From NCBI RefSeq assembly GCF_026798195.1, contig NZ_JAPQEZ010000007.1, forward strand, positions 1 through 63,911: a stretch of 63,911 bases of DNA, written 5' to 3'. A program made the translations under genes and the position numbers. The notes under the pieces were generated by a model that was given only the letters and a program-made list of their open reading frames with translations, searched no databases and had not been told where the DNA came from. Below, one piece after another: positions 40,651 to 51,800 of the stretch (position 1 is its first letter; every line of letters starts with the position of its first letter). The stretch is from Lentilactobacillus senioris (GTDB taxonomy: Bacteria; Bacillota; Bacilli; Lactobacillales; Lactobacillaceae).

Positions 40651-42033
40651 ATGAAAATGGCAGTCTCAGAAATTGCCAAAGCAATTAATGCGGATGAAAC
40701 ATATCTAAATGAAGAGCAATTAGCAGTAGAAGTGACCGGTACTAATTTTGACAGCCGCAATATTGAAGCTGGCGATTTATTTGTTCCTTTACAAGGAGCT
40801 CATGATGGTCATGATTACATAGCTAGTGCGATTGCAAATGGCGCCCATGCTACTTTGTGGAGCAAAGAACGGGTGGACTTTCGCCCGCAAGATTTGCCGG
40901 TATTAGTAGTAGATGATCCTTTGACGGCTTATCAACAACTAAGTCAATATTACCTAACTAAAATTAATCCACGAGTGGTAGCAGTGACTGGTAGTAATGG
41001 TAAAACCACTACTAAGGACATGATTGCGGCTATTTTAAGCCAAGATTTTAACGTTACCAAAACCTACGATAATTTTAATAATGAAATTGGGGTTCCTTAT
41101 ACCATCTTACAAATGGAAGCCAACACTGAATTTTTGGTAATTGAACTAGGAATGGACCGCCCAGGACAGTTAGATTTCTTGAGTAAGTTAGTCCAACCAG
41201 ATGTAGCGGTGATTACCATGATTGGTGAAGCCCACATCGAATTCTTTGGCACCAGAGATAAAATTGCGGACGCTAAAATGGAAATTACCCATGGCCTAAA
41301 GGAAGACGGTTTCTTTGTATATAATGGAGACGAACCGCTGTTACGGGAACGAGCAACGACCGTAGAAATGGAACAACGGACCTTTGGTCGCCAAGTCGAA
41401 GATGACCTGTATGCCACAGAGGTGGTTGATGGTCGTTTTGAAACCGACTTTAAGGTTAATGACGATCCCACAATTGAATTTAAAATTCCGTTGATTGGGG
41501 ATTACAATGTGGATAATGCATTGGCGGCCATCGAAGTGGGCCACATTTTTCAAATTCCAGATCGAGTTACTCAAGGAGCCTTGGAACACTTTGCAATCAC
41601 TAAAAACCGGACGGAATGGTTATCTGGTAATAAGGGCGAAGCCATTTTATCAGATGTTTATAATTCTAATCCTACTGCTGCTAAAGAAGTGCTGGCTGCT
41701 TTTAGTAAAACGCAAACAGAAGGCAGACATATTGCAGTTTTAGGGGACATGTTAGAACTAGGCGCTCAATCTGCTAAAATGCACGCAGATTTAGCTGATG
41801 ATTTAGATCCTAAGCAAATCGAAACTGTGTATTTAATTGGAACGGATATGGCCGCTTTGCGTGATCGGTTGTTAACTAAGTATGCACCAGCAAACGTTCA
41901 CTATTATACGGCGGATCAGTTAGCACAATTAAGTGCGGATCTGCAAGCTGACATAACGGCTAATGATGAAGTAATGCTAAAAGCTAGTCATGGTTTACAC
42001 TTAGAAAAAGTGGTAGCTGATTTAACTAAATAG
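40651..42033 (+). CDS. murF: UDP-N-acetylmuramoyl-tripeptide--D-alanyl-D-alanine ligase
   Basis: A 460-residue Mur ligase that adds D-Ala-D-Ala to the wall precursor. N-terminal domain with TNFDSRNIEAGDLFVP, central ATP loop GSNGKTTTK (about 112-120), and C-terminal ligase domain with VYNSNPTA. Alr, which makes the D-alanine, is encoded at 44 kb. Confidence 0.97.
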   Translation: MKMAVSEIAKAINADETYLNEEQLAVEVTGTNFDSRNIEAGDLFVPLQGAHDGHDYIASAIANGAHATLWSKERVDFRPQDLPVLVVDDPLTAYQQLSQYYLTKINPRVVAVTGSNGKTTTKDMIAAILSQDFNVTKTYDNFNNEIGVPYTILQMEANTEFLVIELGMDRPGQLDFLSKLVQPDVAVITMIGEAHIEFFGTRDKIADAKMEITHGLKEDGFFVYNGDEPLLRERATTVEMEQRTFGRQVEDDLYATEVVDGRFETDFKVNDDPTIEFKIPLIGDYNVDNALAAIEVGHIFQIPDRVTQGALEHFAITKNRTEWLSGNKGEAILSDVYNSNPTAAKEVLAAFSKTQTEGRHIAVLGDMLELGAQSAKMHADLADDLDPKQIETVYLIGTDMAALRDRLLTKYAPANVHYYTADQLAQLSADLQADITANDEVMLKASHGLHLEKVVADLTK

Positions 42034-42040
42034 ATATGAA

Positions 42041-42078
42041 GAAAAAGGAAATCCATAAGAATCAGATTTCCTTTTTTG
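42041..42078 (+). terminator. Terminator after murF
   Basis: AAAAAGGAAATC / GATTTCCTTTTTT, 12 bp, with an 11-base loop. Confidence 0.85.
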
Positions 42079-42128
42079 ATTGGTAACGGTGCCACAAAGG
42101 AATTAAGGATTTATTTAAATAATCATGG

Positions 42129-42277
42129 TTGCCTAATGGTATTTAAAGTAGTAAACTAGACAAGTTATTTCGTAATTAATAATTATCTGATCAAGCAGCC
42201 AACGAAGCATGACGGACGGATTTTTCGTTAGTTGACTGTGGAATCACTGATTGTTTCATATATAGGAGGAAACATTT
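42129..42277 (+). promoter_or_regulatory. cshA promoter and long 5' leader
   Basis: TTGCCT (42129-42134) and TAAACT (42152-42157), 17-base spacer. The leader is about 110 bases and holds AACGAA (42201-42206) and TTCGTT (42224-42229) in inverted orientation. Long leaders often give cold or feedback control of DEAD-box helicase mRNAs; that role is inferred. Confidence 0.55.
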
Positions 42278-43834
42278 TTGAAGTTTAGCGAATTAGGATT
42301 ATCAGATAGCATTTTATCAGCTATCGAAGCTAGTGGTTTTGAAGAAGCCACTCCGATTCAAGCGGAAACTATTCCGTTGGTATTAAAGGGCCAAGACGTT
42401 ATTGGCCAAGCCCAAACCGGTACCGGTAAAACGGCCGCTTTTGGTCTACCAATTTTACAACAAATTGACTTAAACGATCCCCACGTTCAAGCGTTGGTTA
42501 TCTCACCAACTCGAGAATTGGCGATCCAAACACAAGAAGAACTTTACCGATTAGGTAAGGATGAACATGCAAAGGTTCAAGTAGTTTATGGTGGGGCTGA
42601 TATTCGTCGTCAAATCAACTCATTGAAGAACAAACCCCAAATTGTGGTGGGAACTCCTGGCCGAATTTTAGACCATATTCACCGCAAGACATTACGCCTT
42701 GATCACTTGAAATTCTTGGTATTAGATGAAGCTGATGAAATGCTTAACATGGGCTTTTTAGAAGACATCGAATCCATCATCAAGGAAACTCCTGAAGAAG
42801 GTCGGCAAACCTTGCTCTTCTCAGCAACTATGCCTCCTGAAATCAAGCGGGTTGGGGTTCAATTCATGAAAGACCCAACTCACGTTAAGATTAAGGCCAA
42901 AGAACTTACTACTGACTTAATCGATCAATACTATGTTCGGGTTAAAGAATACGAAAAGTTTGATACTATGACTCGTTTCTTTGACGTTCAAGAACCAGAA
43001 GTAACTATCGTCTTTGGTCGGACTAAGCGCCGTGTTGATGAAGTTTCTAAGGGACTTGAAATGCGTGGCTACAAGGCTGCCGGCTTGCACGGTGACTTGA
43101 CTCAATCACGTCGGACTCAAATTATGCGTGAATTCAAGCAAGGTAAGATTGATATCTTGGTTGCTACTGATGTGGCTGCTCGAGGAATTGATATTTCTGG
43201 AGTTACCCACGTTTATAACTACGATATTCCTCAAGATCCAGAAAGTTATGTTCACCGGGTAGGTCGGACTGGCCGTGCCGGTCAACACGGGGTGTCAGTC
43301 ACTTTTGCTACCCCTAACGAAATGGATTACTTGCGTGAAATCGAAAAGCTTACCAAGGTGCGGATGTTACCATTGAAGCCACCTTCGGATGCTGAAGCCT
43401 TTGAAGGCCAATTGACTGCTGCTGAAAGTGAAATTGGGGACTTAATCAAGCACACCAACACTGAAAAGTATGCTGATATGGCTAACAAGTTATTGTCAGA
43501 ATACGAAGCTACTGACTTAGTGGCTGCGTTATTAAATGAAACAACTCGCGACAATGTTAAGGTTAAGATTACCCCAGAACGTCCACTTCCTCGTCGTCAT
43601 GGCAAGGGTGGCGGTCGCAACAGCCGTAATGGTGGTGGCCGTGGCGGTAATCGTCATTATGATCGTAACCGTAATGGTGGCCGTGGTGGCAACCGTAACG
43701 GCGGAGGTCGTGGCGGTAATGGTGGCGGTCGTAACCGTGATCGCGATAGAGATCGTGACCGTCGTCGCAATAACAAAGATAATCATGGTAAGGATGGAAA
43801 CAAACGTCGCTTTACCATCAAAAACGGTGACTAG
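42278..43834 (+). CDS. cshA: DEAD-box RNA helicase, CshA type
   Basis: A 518-residue RNA helicase. All core motifs are present: Q motif region ATPIQAETIP, AQTGTGKTAA, PTRELAIQ, VLDEADEML, SAT and HRVGRTGRAG. Residues about 440-505 form a basic, low-complexity tail of repeated GGR, GGN and RDRDRD units that binds RNA. CshA takes part in mRNA turnover with the degradosome and in ribosome assembly at low temperature. The TTG start follows AGGAGGAAA. Confidence 0.96.
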   Translation: MKFSELGLSDSILSAIEASGFEEATPIQAETIPLVLKGQDVIGQAQTGTGKTAAFGLPILQQIDLNDPHVQALVISPTRELAIQTQEELYRLGKDEHAKVQVVYGGADIRRQINSLKNKPQIVVGTPGRILDHIHRKTLRLDHLKFLVLDEADEMLNMGFLEDIESIIKETPEEGRQTLLFSATMPPEIKRVGVQFMKDPTHVKIKAKELTTDLIDQYYVRVKEYEKFDTMTRFFDVQEPEVTIVFGRTKRRVDEVSKGLEMRGYKAAGLHGDLTQSRRTQIMREFKQGKIDILVATDVAARGIDISGVTHVYNYDIPQDPESYVHRVGRTGRAGQHGVSVTFATPNEMDYLREIEKLTKVRMLPLKPPSDAEAFEGQLTAAESEIGDLIKHTNTEKYADMANKLLSEYEATDLVAALLNETTRDNVKVKITPERPLPRRHGKGGGRNSRNGGGRGGNRHYDRNRNGGRGGNRNGGGRGGNGGGRNRDRDRDRDRRRNNKDNHGKDGNKRRFTIKNGD

Positions 43835-43845
43835 TTCACTAACCC

Positions 43846-43875
43846 AACTGAAGTCTGTTGACTTCAGTTTTTTTG
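43846..43875 (+). terminator. Terminator after cshA
   Basis: AACTGAAGTC / GACTTCAGTT with a TGTT loop and T-run. Confidence 0.88.
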
Positions 43876-43973
43876 TGGAGTTAATTAAAGTGACATAAAT
43901 GGGATCACTGCACAAAACTAAAATCTATGGTATTATATAGGCTAACACTTTTAGAGTTCGAGGAAAAAAAGTT

Positions 43974-44336
43974 ATGATTGTAGGAATTGGGGTAGACCTC
44001 ACTGAAATAAACAGAATTGCGACTTTAATTAACCAACATCCAAATTTCTTAACCAAGGTGCTAACCATTGAGGAGTTAGCCGAATATCAACAACGTCAAG
44101 GAATTCATCAGTTGGAGTTTGCCGCAGGCCGTTTTTCAGCGAAAGAGTCTTATACCAAGGCTTACGGGACCGGAATTGGAGCAGAGGTTAGTTTTGCTGA
44201 TATCTGTATTTTAAATAATGAAAAGGGACAACCAGAATTTAAGTATCAACCATTTGCTGGTAGTGCCTTTATTTCCATTTCACACACCAAAGAGCTGGTC
44301 ATGACCGAAGTCATATTAGAACGGGAAGGACGATAA
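43974..44336 (+). CDS. acpS: Holo-[acyl-carrier-protein] synthase
   Basis: A 120-residue phosphopantetheinyl transferase that activates acyl carrier protein. VGIGVDLTEI (Asp8) and RFSAKESYTKA (with metal-binding Glu) are intact; FISISHTKE closes the fold. Four bases separate it from alr; the order acpS-alr-mazEF is a Firmicutes standard. Confidence 0.96.
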   Translation: MIVGIGVDLTEINRIATLINQHPNFLTKVLTIEELAEYQQRQGIHQLEFAAGRFSAKESYTKAYGTGIGAEVSFADICILNNEKGQPEFKYQPFAGSAFISISHTKELVMTEVILEREGR

Positions 44337-44340
44337 TATT

Positions 44341-45468
44341 ATGGCAGTTGGTAACCATCGTTTTGCTCAGTTGATAATTGATCAACAGGCAATCTATGAA
44401 AATATTAAAAACGCTAAACAAAATTTGCCGGATGGCGACGAGTTATTTATGACCGTTAAGGCAAATGGATACGGACACGGCGCTATCCAGGTGGCTCATG
44501 TGGCTCAACGAGCGGGTGCTGATGGCTTTTGTGTTTCCATTATTGACGAAGCTTTAGAATTACGCCGTGGGGGAATTGCTAAAGCTCCTATCTTGGTACT
44601 GGGAATTGGGGACGCCATTGATGTTAAAGTAGCTGCTGATAATAATGTCTCGTTGACGGCAGCTTCTAGCGATTGGTTGGAGAAGGCGGCTGAAGTCTTA
44701 GAACTATATCCAGTGACTCAAAAAGTTAAAATTCATTTAGCCTTAGATACCGGTATGGGCCGAATTGGGTTTCAAACAGCAGCAGAATTGCAAGCAGCTA
44801 TTGAGGTATTAGAGCAGCATTCCGACGTAATGGAATGGGAAGGTTTATTTACTCATTTTGCAACGGCGGACGATCCAGATACTGAATATTTTGAGTTGCA
44901 AAAAAAACGATTTACAGAAATGATGAAGGTAGTTAAGCAACGCCCTAAATACGTGCATATTGCTAATTCGGCTACTAGTTTATGGCACGACTTTAGTGGT
45001 AGTAATATGATTCGGTTAGGCGCGGCTGGTTACGGGCTGAATCCCTCCGGAGACGCTATTCCTACCACTCCTTATCCTTTAAAACCCGCTATGAGTTTTG
45101 TTTCTCAGTTGGTATATACTAAACAAATTGCTGCTGGCAGCTCCGTTGGTTATGGTGCAACCTATGCCGCTAAACAAGCTGAATGGATCGGCACCATTCC
45201 GGTTGGCTATGCCGACGGAGTTCCGCGACGATTACAAGGGTTTCACGTGTTAATTGATGGCCATGAATGTGAAATTGTAGGACGAGTTTGCATGGATCAA
45301 CTGATGGTGCGTTTGCCGTATAAAATGGATCCAGGTACCAAGGTAGTCTTAATGGGTGAATCTAACGATAAAAAAATTACGGCTGAAGATATTGCTGAGT
45401 ACATTGATACTATTGGGTATGACGTAATTTGTGGTTTTAGTGCCCGCCTAGCTCATAGATATGTTTAG
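44341..45468 (+). CDS. alr: Alanine racemase
   Basis: A 375-residue PLP enzyme making D-alanine for the wall. The PLP lysine sits in TVKANGYGHG (near residue 40) and the catalytic tyrosine region is SVGYGATY. Normal length. Works upstream of the MurF step encoded 3 kb before. Confidence 0.97.
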   Translation: MAVGNHRFAQLIIDQQAIYENIKNAKQNLPDGDELFMTVKANGYGHGAIQVAHVAQRAGADGFCVSIIDEALELRRGGIAKAPILVLGIGDAIDVKVAADNNVSLTAASSDWLEKAAEVLELYPVTQKVKIHLALDTGMGRIGFQTAAELQAAIEVLEQHSDVMEWEGLFTHFATADDPDTEYFELQKKRFTEMMKVVKQRPKYVHIANSATSLWHDFSGSNMIRLGAAGYGLNPSGDAIPTTPYPLKPAMSFVSQLVYTKQIAAGSSVGYGATYAAKQAEWIGTIPVGYADGVPRRLQGFHVLIDGHECEIVGRVCMDQLMVRLPYKMDPGTKVVLMGESNDKKITAEDIAEYIDTIGYDVICGFSARLAHRYV

Positions 45469-45537
45469 TGCATGTTTGTTAAAAAAATGATAATATTGTT
45501 CAAGAGATACATTACTGAATAATGGGGGATTTCAAAA

Positions 45538-45822
45538 ATGATCGACGAACAGAATCAGCGTATATTTGCTGTTATGGTGAGTCCTGAAACCGTCAATCGT
45601 GTGGCCCGATTTTATCAGCAATTTGATTTATTGCGGCCCACTGTTGATTTTATTATTGATCGCTATAGCGACGATCCTGATGTAATTAAGTCGTTGGTGG
45701 ACGGTTATGAAGAAATGGCTAATTTAAATCAAGAAATTACCGCTGAGTTCACAAACTCAGAAGAAGATGCGGAGTTGGTGTTAACCCAACTGCGAACCAA
45801 AACGATTAATTTTTTGGGGTAA
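45538..45822 (+). CDS. mazE: Antitoxin of the MazEF/NdoAI type (divergent)
   Basis: A 94-residue protein directly before mazF. The N-terminal half (VMVSPETVNRVARFYQQ) only loosely resembles a ribbon-helix-helix DNA-binding domain. The C-terminal half keeps the pattern GYEEMANLNQEI, which matches the toxin-wrapping GYMEMAKINLNI of B. subtilis EndoAI. Position and this segment support the antitoxin call; on sequence alone it would be uncertain. Confidence 0.75.
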   Translation: MIDEQNQRIFAVMVSPETVNRVARFYQQFDLLRPTVDFIIDRYSDDPDVIKSLVDGYEEMANLNQEITAEFTNSEEDAELVLTQLRTKTINFLG

Positions 45823-45855
45823 TGAATCCTAAAGTGGCAATTAGGAGGTGAACAG

Positions 45856-46233
45856 ATGAGTTCCAATGTTTTTAAACGTGGTGACGTATACTACGCTGAC
45901 CTTTCGCCTGTGGTGGGGTCAGAGCAAGGGGGAATGCGTCCAGTTTTGATTATTCAAAACGATGTTGGTAACCACTACAGTCCTACTGTGATTGTAGCGG
46001 CAGTTACTGCCAGAATTACAAAGCCTAAAATGCCTACTCATGTGGGGGTTTCCGCAAAGGATGGGGTGGAACGTGATTCGGTAATATTATTAGAGCAGAT
46101 TCGGACCATTGATAAGCAACGTTTACGAGATCGAGTCGCTCACTTAGATGATAAGATTATGAAACGAGTGGACAAAGCTCTTAAAATTAGTTTGGGAATT
46201 AATGACACCGTTGCCAGTGCGCAACGTACATAA
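45856..46233 (+). CDS. mazF: MazF/PemK-type mRNA endoribonuclease toxin
   Basis: A 125-residue toxin close to B. subtilis Ndo[29 protein letters not shown] and [13 protein letters not shown] are the family signatures, including catalytic Arg and Thr regions. It cleaves mRNA at short sequence motifs (UACAU for NdoA). SD AGGAGGTG is strong. Confidence 0.94.
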   Translation: MSSNVFKRGDVYYADLSPVVGSEQGGMRPVLIIQNDVGNHYSPTVIVAAVTARITKPKMPTHVGVSAKDGVERDSVILLEQIRTIDKQRLRDRVAHLDDKIMKRVDKALKISLGINDTVASAQRT

Positions 46234-46275
46234 ATAAAAAAGGAAGTGACCAATTCGGTCGCTTCCTTTTTATTA
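46234..46275. terminator. Terminator after mazF
   Basis: AAAAAAGGAAGTGACC / GGTCGCTTCCTTTTT with AATTC loop. A-rich on the left, so it may also serve the convergent CBS gene. Confidence 0.88.
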
Positions 46276-46305
46276 ATATCAGTTCTAATATCTTGTAAAT
46301 ATTTT

Positions 46306-46950
46306 TTACTGATTTTCTGCTCTTAGGTTTTCTACTTCAGGTACTTTAAATTCTTTACGTTCTAGTGCAGCGATAATCCGATTTACCCGATCTTGATCAA
46401 CACTAGCTGGCAATGTGAACATAATTCGGTTAAGCAGTTCTCCTTCTTGAGCGTCTAAGGTGATCACACTAGCAATGGCGGTGTATTTAGTAATGATCTT
46501 AGTAATATCTTCTAAGTCGCCACGGGCACCATTAGAAGTAACTGTTAAAACATAACTGCCAATGTTAACGTTCCAGGATTGAGACAACATGTCCAATAAT
46601 CTAGTATGAGTTAAGATCCCGTAGAAGTTGTTTTGTTCGTCTAATACGGCGATGTATGGTAAATCTTTAATGGAGAAGAAAACGTGGAAGAATGCTGAGT
46701 TAACGTTAATGAACTTAGTGGCGTTTTTAAGTAGGGTGGTAACTGGTAATTGCATATCACCACCATTAGCTTTATGCCGGTAAATATGCATTTTATAGAT
46801 GTTACCCCGAAAAATAGTCCCAGTTTCATCTAGGATAGGAACACACCGGTAGTCAGAATCTTCCAACACTTTCAATGCTTCTTCCAAGGTGGCACTTTCA
46901 GTAACGGTGGTAAGACGATCCTTAGGCTTAATTAAGCTTTTTAAAATCAT
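46306..46950 (-). CDS. CBS-ACT domain protein (CbpA-like, possible c-di-AMP receptor)
   Basis: A 214-residue protein with a CBS pair (about 1-135, including RCVPILDETG and YIAVLDEQN) and a C-terminal ACT-like region (about 140-205). This arrangement is that of Listeria CbpA, a cyclic-di-AMP binder. It is monocistronic, between mazF and ldh. Ligand binding is inferred from the fold only. Confidence 0.8.
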   Translation of the reverse strand: MILKSLIKPKDRLTTVTESATLEEALKVLEDSDYRCVPILDETGTIFRGNIYKMHIYRHKANGGDMQLPVTTLLKNATKFINVNSAFFHVFFSIKDLPYIAVLDEQNNFYGILTHTRLLDMLSQSWNVNIGSYVLTVTSNGARGDLEDITKIITKYTAIASVITLDAQEGELLNRIMFTLPASVDQDRVNRIIAALERKEFKVPEVENLRAENQ

Positions 46951-47088
46951 AACAATTCCTCCAATCAGTGATTTGTTCAGTTCTTCATTATAATACCATA
47001 TCCAATAGGAGGTTAACGAGTTTGAATTTAGCTTTTTGATGGAGAAAATAAATATTTATTGAAAATACTTAATAAGTGATTCACAGCA

Positions 47089-47125
47089 CAAAAAAACGAC
47101 CGGAATAAATTCCGATCGTTTAAAA
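47089..47125 (-). terminator. Terminator after ldh
   Basis: AAACGATCGGAAT / ATTCCGGTCGTTT on the minus strand, then T7. Confidence 0.88.
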
Positions 47126-47132
47126 GAGAAGC

Positions 47133-48155
<1,023 letters not shown>

Positions 48156-48191
48156 TCAGACGAAGTCAATTTAGTGAAATAATCTGGGCTA

Positions 48192-48200
48192 TGCTATAAT
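48192..48200 (+). promoter_or_regulatory. pth promoter (extended -10)
   Basis: TGCTATAAT, a consensus extended -10. A hairpin (AGCTGAACG / CGTTCGGCT, 48227-48250) follows in the leader but has no T-run. Confidence 0.6.
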
Positions 48201-48278
48201 GAGACGATAAAAATTTAAGCTAATTAGCTGAACGCAAAGCCGTTCGGCTGTTTGTGTTGGCGATAGGAGTAATTAATA

Positions 48279-48836
48279 ATGAAAATGATCGTGGGTCTTG
48301 GAAATATTGGACCACAATATACTAAAACGCGTCACAATACTGGTTTTATGACGGTGGAGGCGTTTGCCAATGAACATGGCATCTTGTTAAATAACCGTAA
48401 AATGGAAGCCAAATTTGGAATTGGAATAGTCGATGGGCATAAAGTAATTGTAGTAGAACCTACTACGTTTATGAATGAATCCGGTAGGGCGGTACACCCA
48501 TTAATGGACTACTACGACGTGGCGGTAGAAGATGTGATCATCGTGCATGATGATATGGACTTACCACTGGGGAAAATTCGGTTTAGAGATAAAGGATCAG
48601 CAGGTGGTCATAATGGTATTAAGAGCATTATTGAGCACTTAGGCACTAAGGAATTCGCCCGTTTGAAGGTGGGAATTGAACATCCTAAACAAGTTAGCGT
48701 GGTGGATTATGTGTTAGGCAAATTCACTGCCGATCAAACTCCGCTATTGAACCAAGCTATTGATAAGGCTGAAGCGGGACTATTAGACTGGGTAAACGGG
48801 ATGTCAATTAGGGATTTAGAAAACAAGTATAACTAG
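48279..48836 (+). CDS. pth: Peptidyl-tRNA hydrolase
   Basis: A 185-residue esterase that frees tRNA from stalled peptides. GLGNIGPQYTKTRHNTGF holds the catalytic His and Asn, HDDMDLP the Asp. First gene of the pth-mfd-flippase-rqcP-divIC run. Confidence 0.97.
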   Translation: MKMIVGLGNIGPQYTKTRHNTGFMTVEAFANEHGILLNNRKMEAKFGIGIVDGHKVIVVEPTTFMNESGRAVHPLMDYYDVAVEDVIIVHDDMDLPLGKIRFRDKGSAGGHNGIKSIIEHLGTKEFARLKVGIEHPKQVSVVDYVLGKFTADQTPLLNQAIDKAEAGLLDWVNGMSIRDLENKYN

Positions 48837-48846
48837 GAGGCCCATT

Positions 48847-51800
48847 TTGGAATTTGATCAATTACTTACTCAATTGCCGCAGTATCAAGAGTTAATTAAA
48901 AAAATTAAGCCCAAATCTCGTCAGTTGGTAACAGGGATTAATGGCTCGGCAACTACTTTGTTAATGACAAGTACGCTTGAAAGTCAACAAAAGTCCATGG
49001 TAGTAGTGGTGGATACTTTATTTCATGCTGAGCAATTAGTAAGTGACTTAACTAATTTAGTTAATGAAGATCAAGTATCCTTATTTCCAGTTGAAGAGAT
49101 GCCGGCGGCGGAGTTAGCGACTAGCTCTCCCGATTTTAGGGCTCAGCGGGTGCGAGCTTTGCATCAGCTACAGAGTGCGCCAGCTAATATCGTAGTGACC
49201 ACTATTTCTGGTATTCGGCGATTGTTACCAACTCCAGAACAGTTTCAAGCTTCAGCGATAAACTTAGAGATTGGTTCTGACATTGAGATTGCTGATTTGA
49301 AGCTAAGACTTCACCAAATGGGGTATTCACCAGAAAAAATGGTAGCAGCTCCCGGTGAATTTTCGATTCGAGGCTCGATTGTGGATGTTTATCCGTTGAA
49401 CAGCGAGTACCCGGTTCGAATTGATTTTTTTGATACCGAAGTGGATTCGATGCGTATTTTTGATTCAGCAGATCAACGCAGTATTGAAAATATTGAAACG
49501 GTGACGATTTTACCGGCGACGGATCTGTTGATGACTGATGAGCAACGCCAAACGACGGTGGAACAAGTCACTAACGCATTAGCAAAACAAACGGCAGCAA
49601 TGAAGCAAGCGGATCAAGCTGAATTGTTAAACGAGAATCTAAAGCCTCAGTTGGTGGATTTGGCAGCGGGCTTAAACGATAGTAAATGGTTATTATTTTC
49701 TCAGTGGTTATATCCAGAAAAAACGTCCTTGCTAGATTATTTACCATCAGATGGTATTACCTGGTTTGACGATTACGGCCGCTTACAAGAAACGAACCGA
49801 CAATTAGCTGTTGATCAAGGTAACTGGTTAGCTGATCAGCAAATTGACCAACGGGTACTAGCCCAAACAGAATATACTAATGAGTTTGCGACCGTTTTTA
49901 AGGCTGATCAACACGCTCAACTAATCATCGCTTTATTCCAAAAAGGCCTTGGGCAGATGAAGTTAAGCGCCATTGTGGAAATGACGACCAGACCGATGCA
50001 ACAGTTTTTCTCTCAAATGCCACTGCTAAAAACTGAGGTGGGCCGTTGGCGGAAGCAAAAACAAACGGTAGTGATTTTGGTGGCTGACCAGTTACGCGTT
50101 CAAAGAGTGGCTAAAACTTTAGCTGATTTTGAAATTGGAGTTACTCAAACTGACTTGGAAAATATTTTGCCGGCTACCGTCCAAATTGTGCACGGCCAAT
50201 TACAAAGTGGTTTTGAAATTCCCAGTGCTAAATTAGCGGTGGTGACCGAAAAAGAATTATTTGGCCAGGTGACTAAAAAACGCCCCCAACGGCAAACATT
50301 TAACAATGCTGAACGAATCAAAAGCTATTCCGATCTGAAACCGGGCGACTACGTAGTCCACGTCAATCACGGAATTGGTCGTTATGAAGGCATGAAGACC
50401 ATGGAAGTCGATGGTAAGCATCAGGATTATCTCACTATCACTTATAGAGACAATGCCCAGTTATTTATTCCGGTAACGCAATTAAACCTCATCCAAAAGT
50501 ACGTTGCTGGCAACGATAAGCGCCCTACAATTAATAAATTAGGGGGAAGCGAATGGGCTAAGACCAAGCAAAAAGTAGCAGCTAAAATTGAGGATATCGC
50601 TGATGACTTGATTGAACTTTACGCTAAACGAAGCTCGGAACCCGGCTACGCCTTTCCTAAGGATGATAGTTTACAAGATGAATTTGAAGCCGCCTTTCCG
50701 TACTCGGAAACGGCAGACCAGTTGCGTAGTACTGCTGAAATTAAGCATGATATGGAGCGGCCTCACCCAATGGATCGCTTGCTAGTTGGGGATGTTGGCT
50801 ATGGTAAGACCGAAGTGGCTTTACGGGCAGCCTTCAAAGCCATAGAAGTGGGTAAACAAGTGGCCTTTTTAGTTCCTACTACTATTTTGGCCCAACAGCA
50901 TTTTGAAACGATGCAGAACCGGTTTAATAACTTTGCGATTGAAGTGCGGGTTTTATCCCGTTTTCAAACTAGAGCTGAAGTGAAGGATACATTAGCAGGG
51001 TTAGCTGATGGGAGTGTCGACGTGGTAGTTGGTACTCACCGAATTTTGTCCAAGGACGTTCAGTTTCATGATTTAGGTTTGTTAATTATTGATGAAGAAC
51101 AGCGCTTTGGCGTTAAACACAAGGAAAAAATCAAGGAAATTAGTTCGGATGTCGACGTCTTGACCCTCACGGCTACTCCTATTCCCCGGACTTTAAACAT
51201 GTCAATGATGGGAGTGCGCGATCTATCAGTGATTGAAACGCCACCAGCTAACCGTTATCCGATCCAAACTTATGTCATGGAACAAAATACGGGTTCCATT
51301 ATTGACGGTATTCGGCGGGAAATGGAACGCGGCGGGCAGGTTTTTTACTTGCATAACCGGGTGGAAGACATTGAAAAAGTCGTCGCTGAACTAGAAGTAC
51401 TGGTGCCAGAAGCGCGAATTACCTATATTCACGGCCAAATGACGGAAGTTCAAATGGAAAATATCCTCTATGATTTTATTAATGGTGAATACGATGTTTT
51501 AGTGACTACCACCATTATTGAAACCGGGGTGGATATTCCTAATGTAAATACATTGTTCGTGGAAAATGCGGACCAGATGGGACTATCGCAACTCTACCAA
51601 CTTAGGGGCCGTATTGGTCGAAGTAGTCGGGTAGCCTATGCTTACTTTATGTACCGGCCTAATAAGATGCTAACCGAAGTGGGGGAAAAACGTCTAGAAG
51701 CCATTCGTGATTTTACCGAGTTGGGTTCGGGCTTTAAGATTGCGATGCGTGATTTATCCATTCGGGGAGCCGGGAACCTCTTAGGTAAACAACAACACGG

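Noticed and set aside
43532-43915. Open frames of 120-127 codons on both strands over the cshA tail
   Set aside because: They are by-products of the GGR/RDRD repeat codons; the translations are low-complexity Val/Ala/Thr strings without ribosome sites.
48227-48250. Hairpin in the pth leader as a terminator
   Set aside because: No T-run follows, so it is not a rho-independent terminator; a regulatory role cannot be shown. It contains GTTCGG but its flanks do not fit a PurBox.
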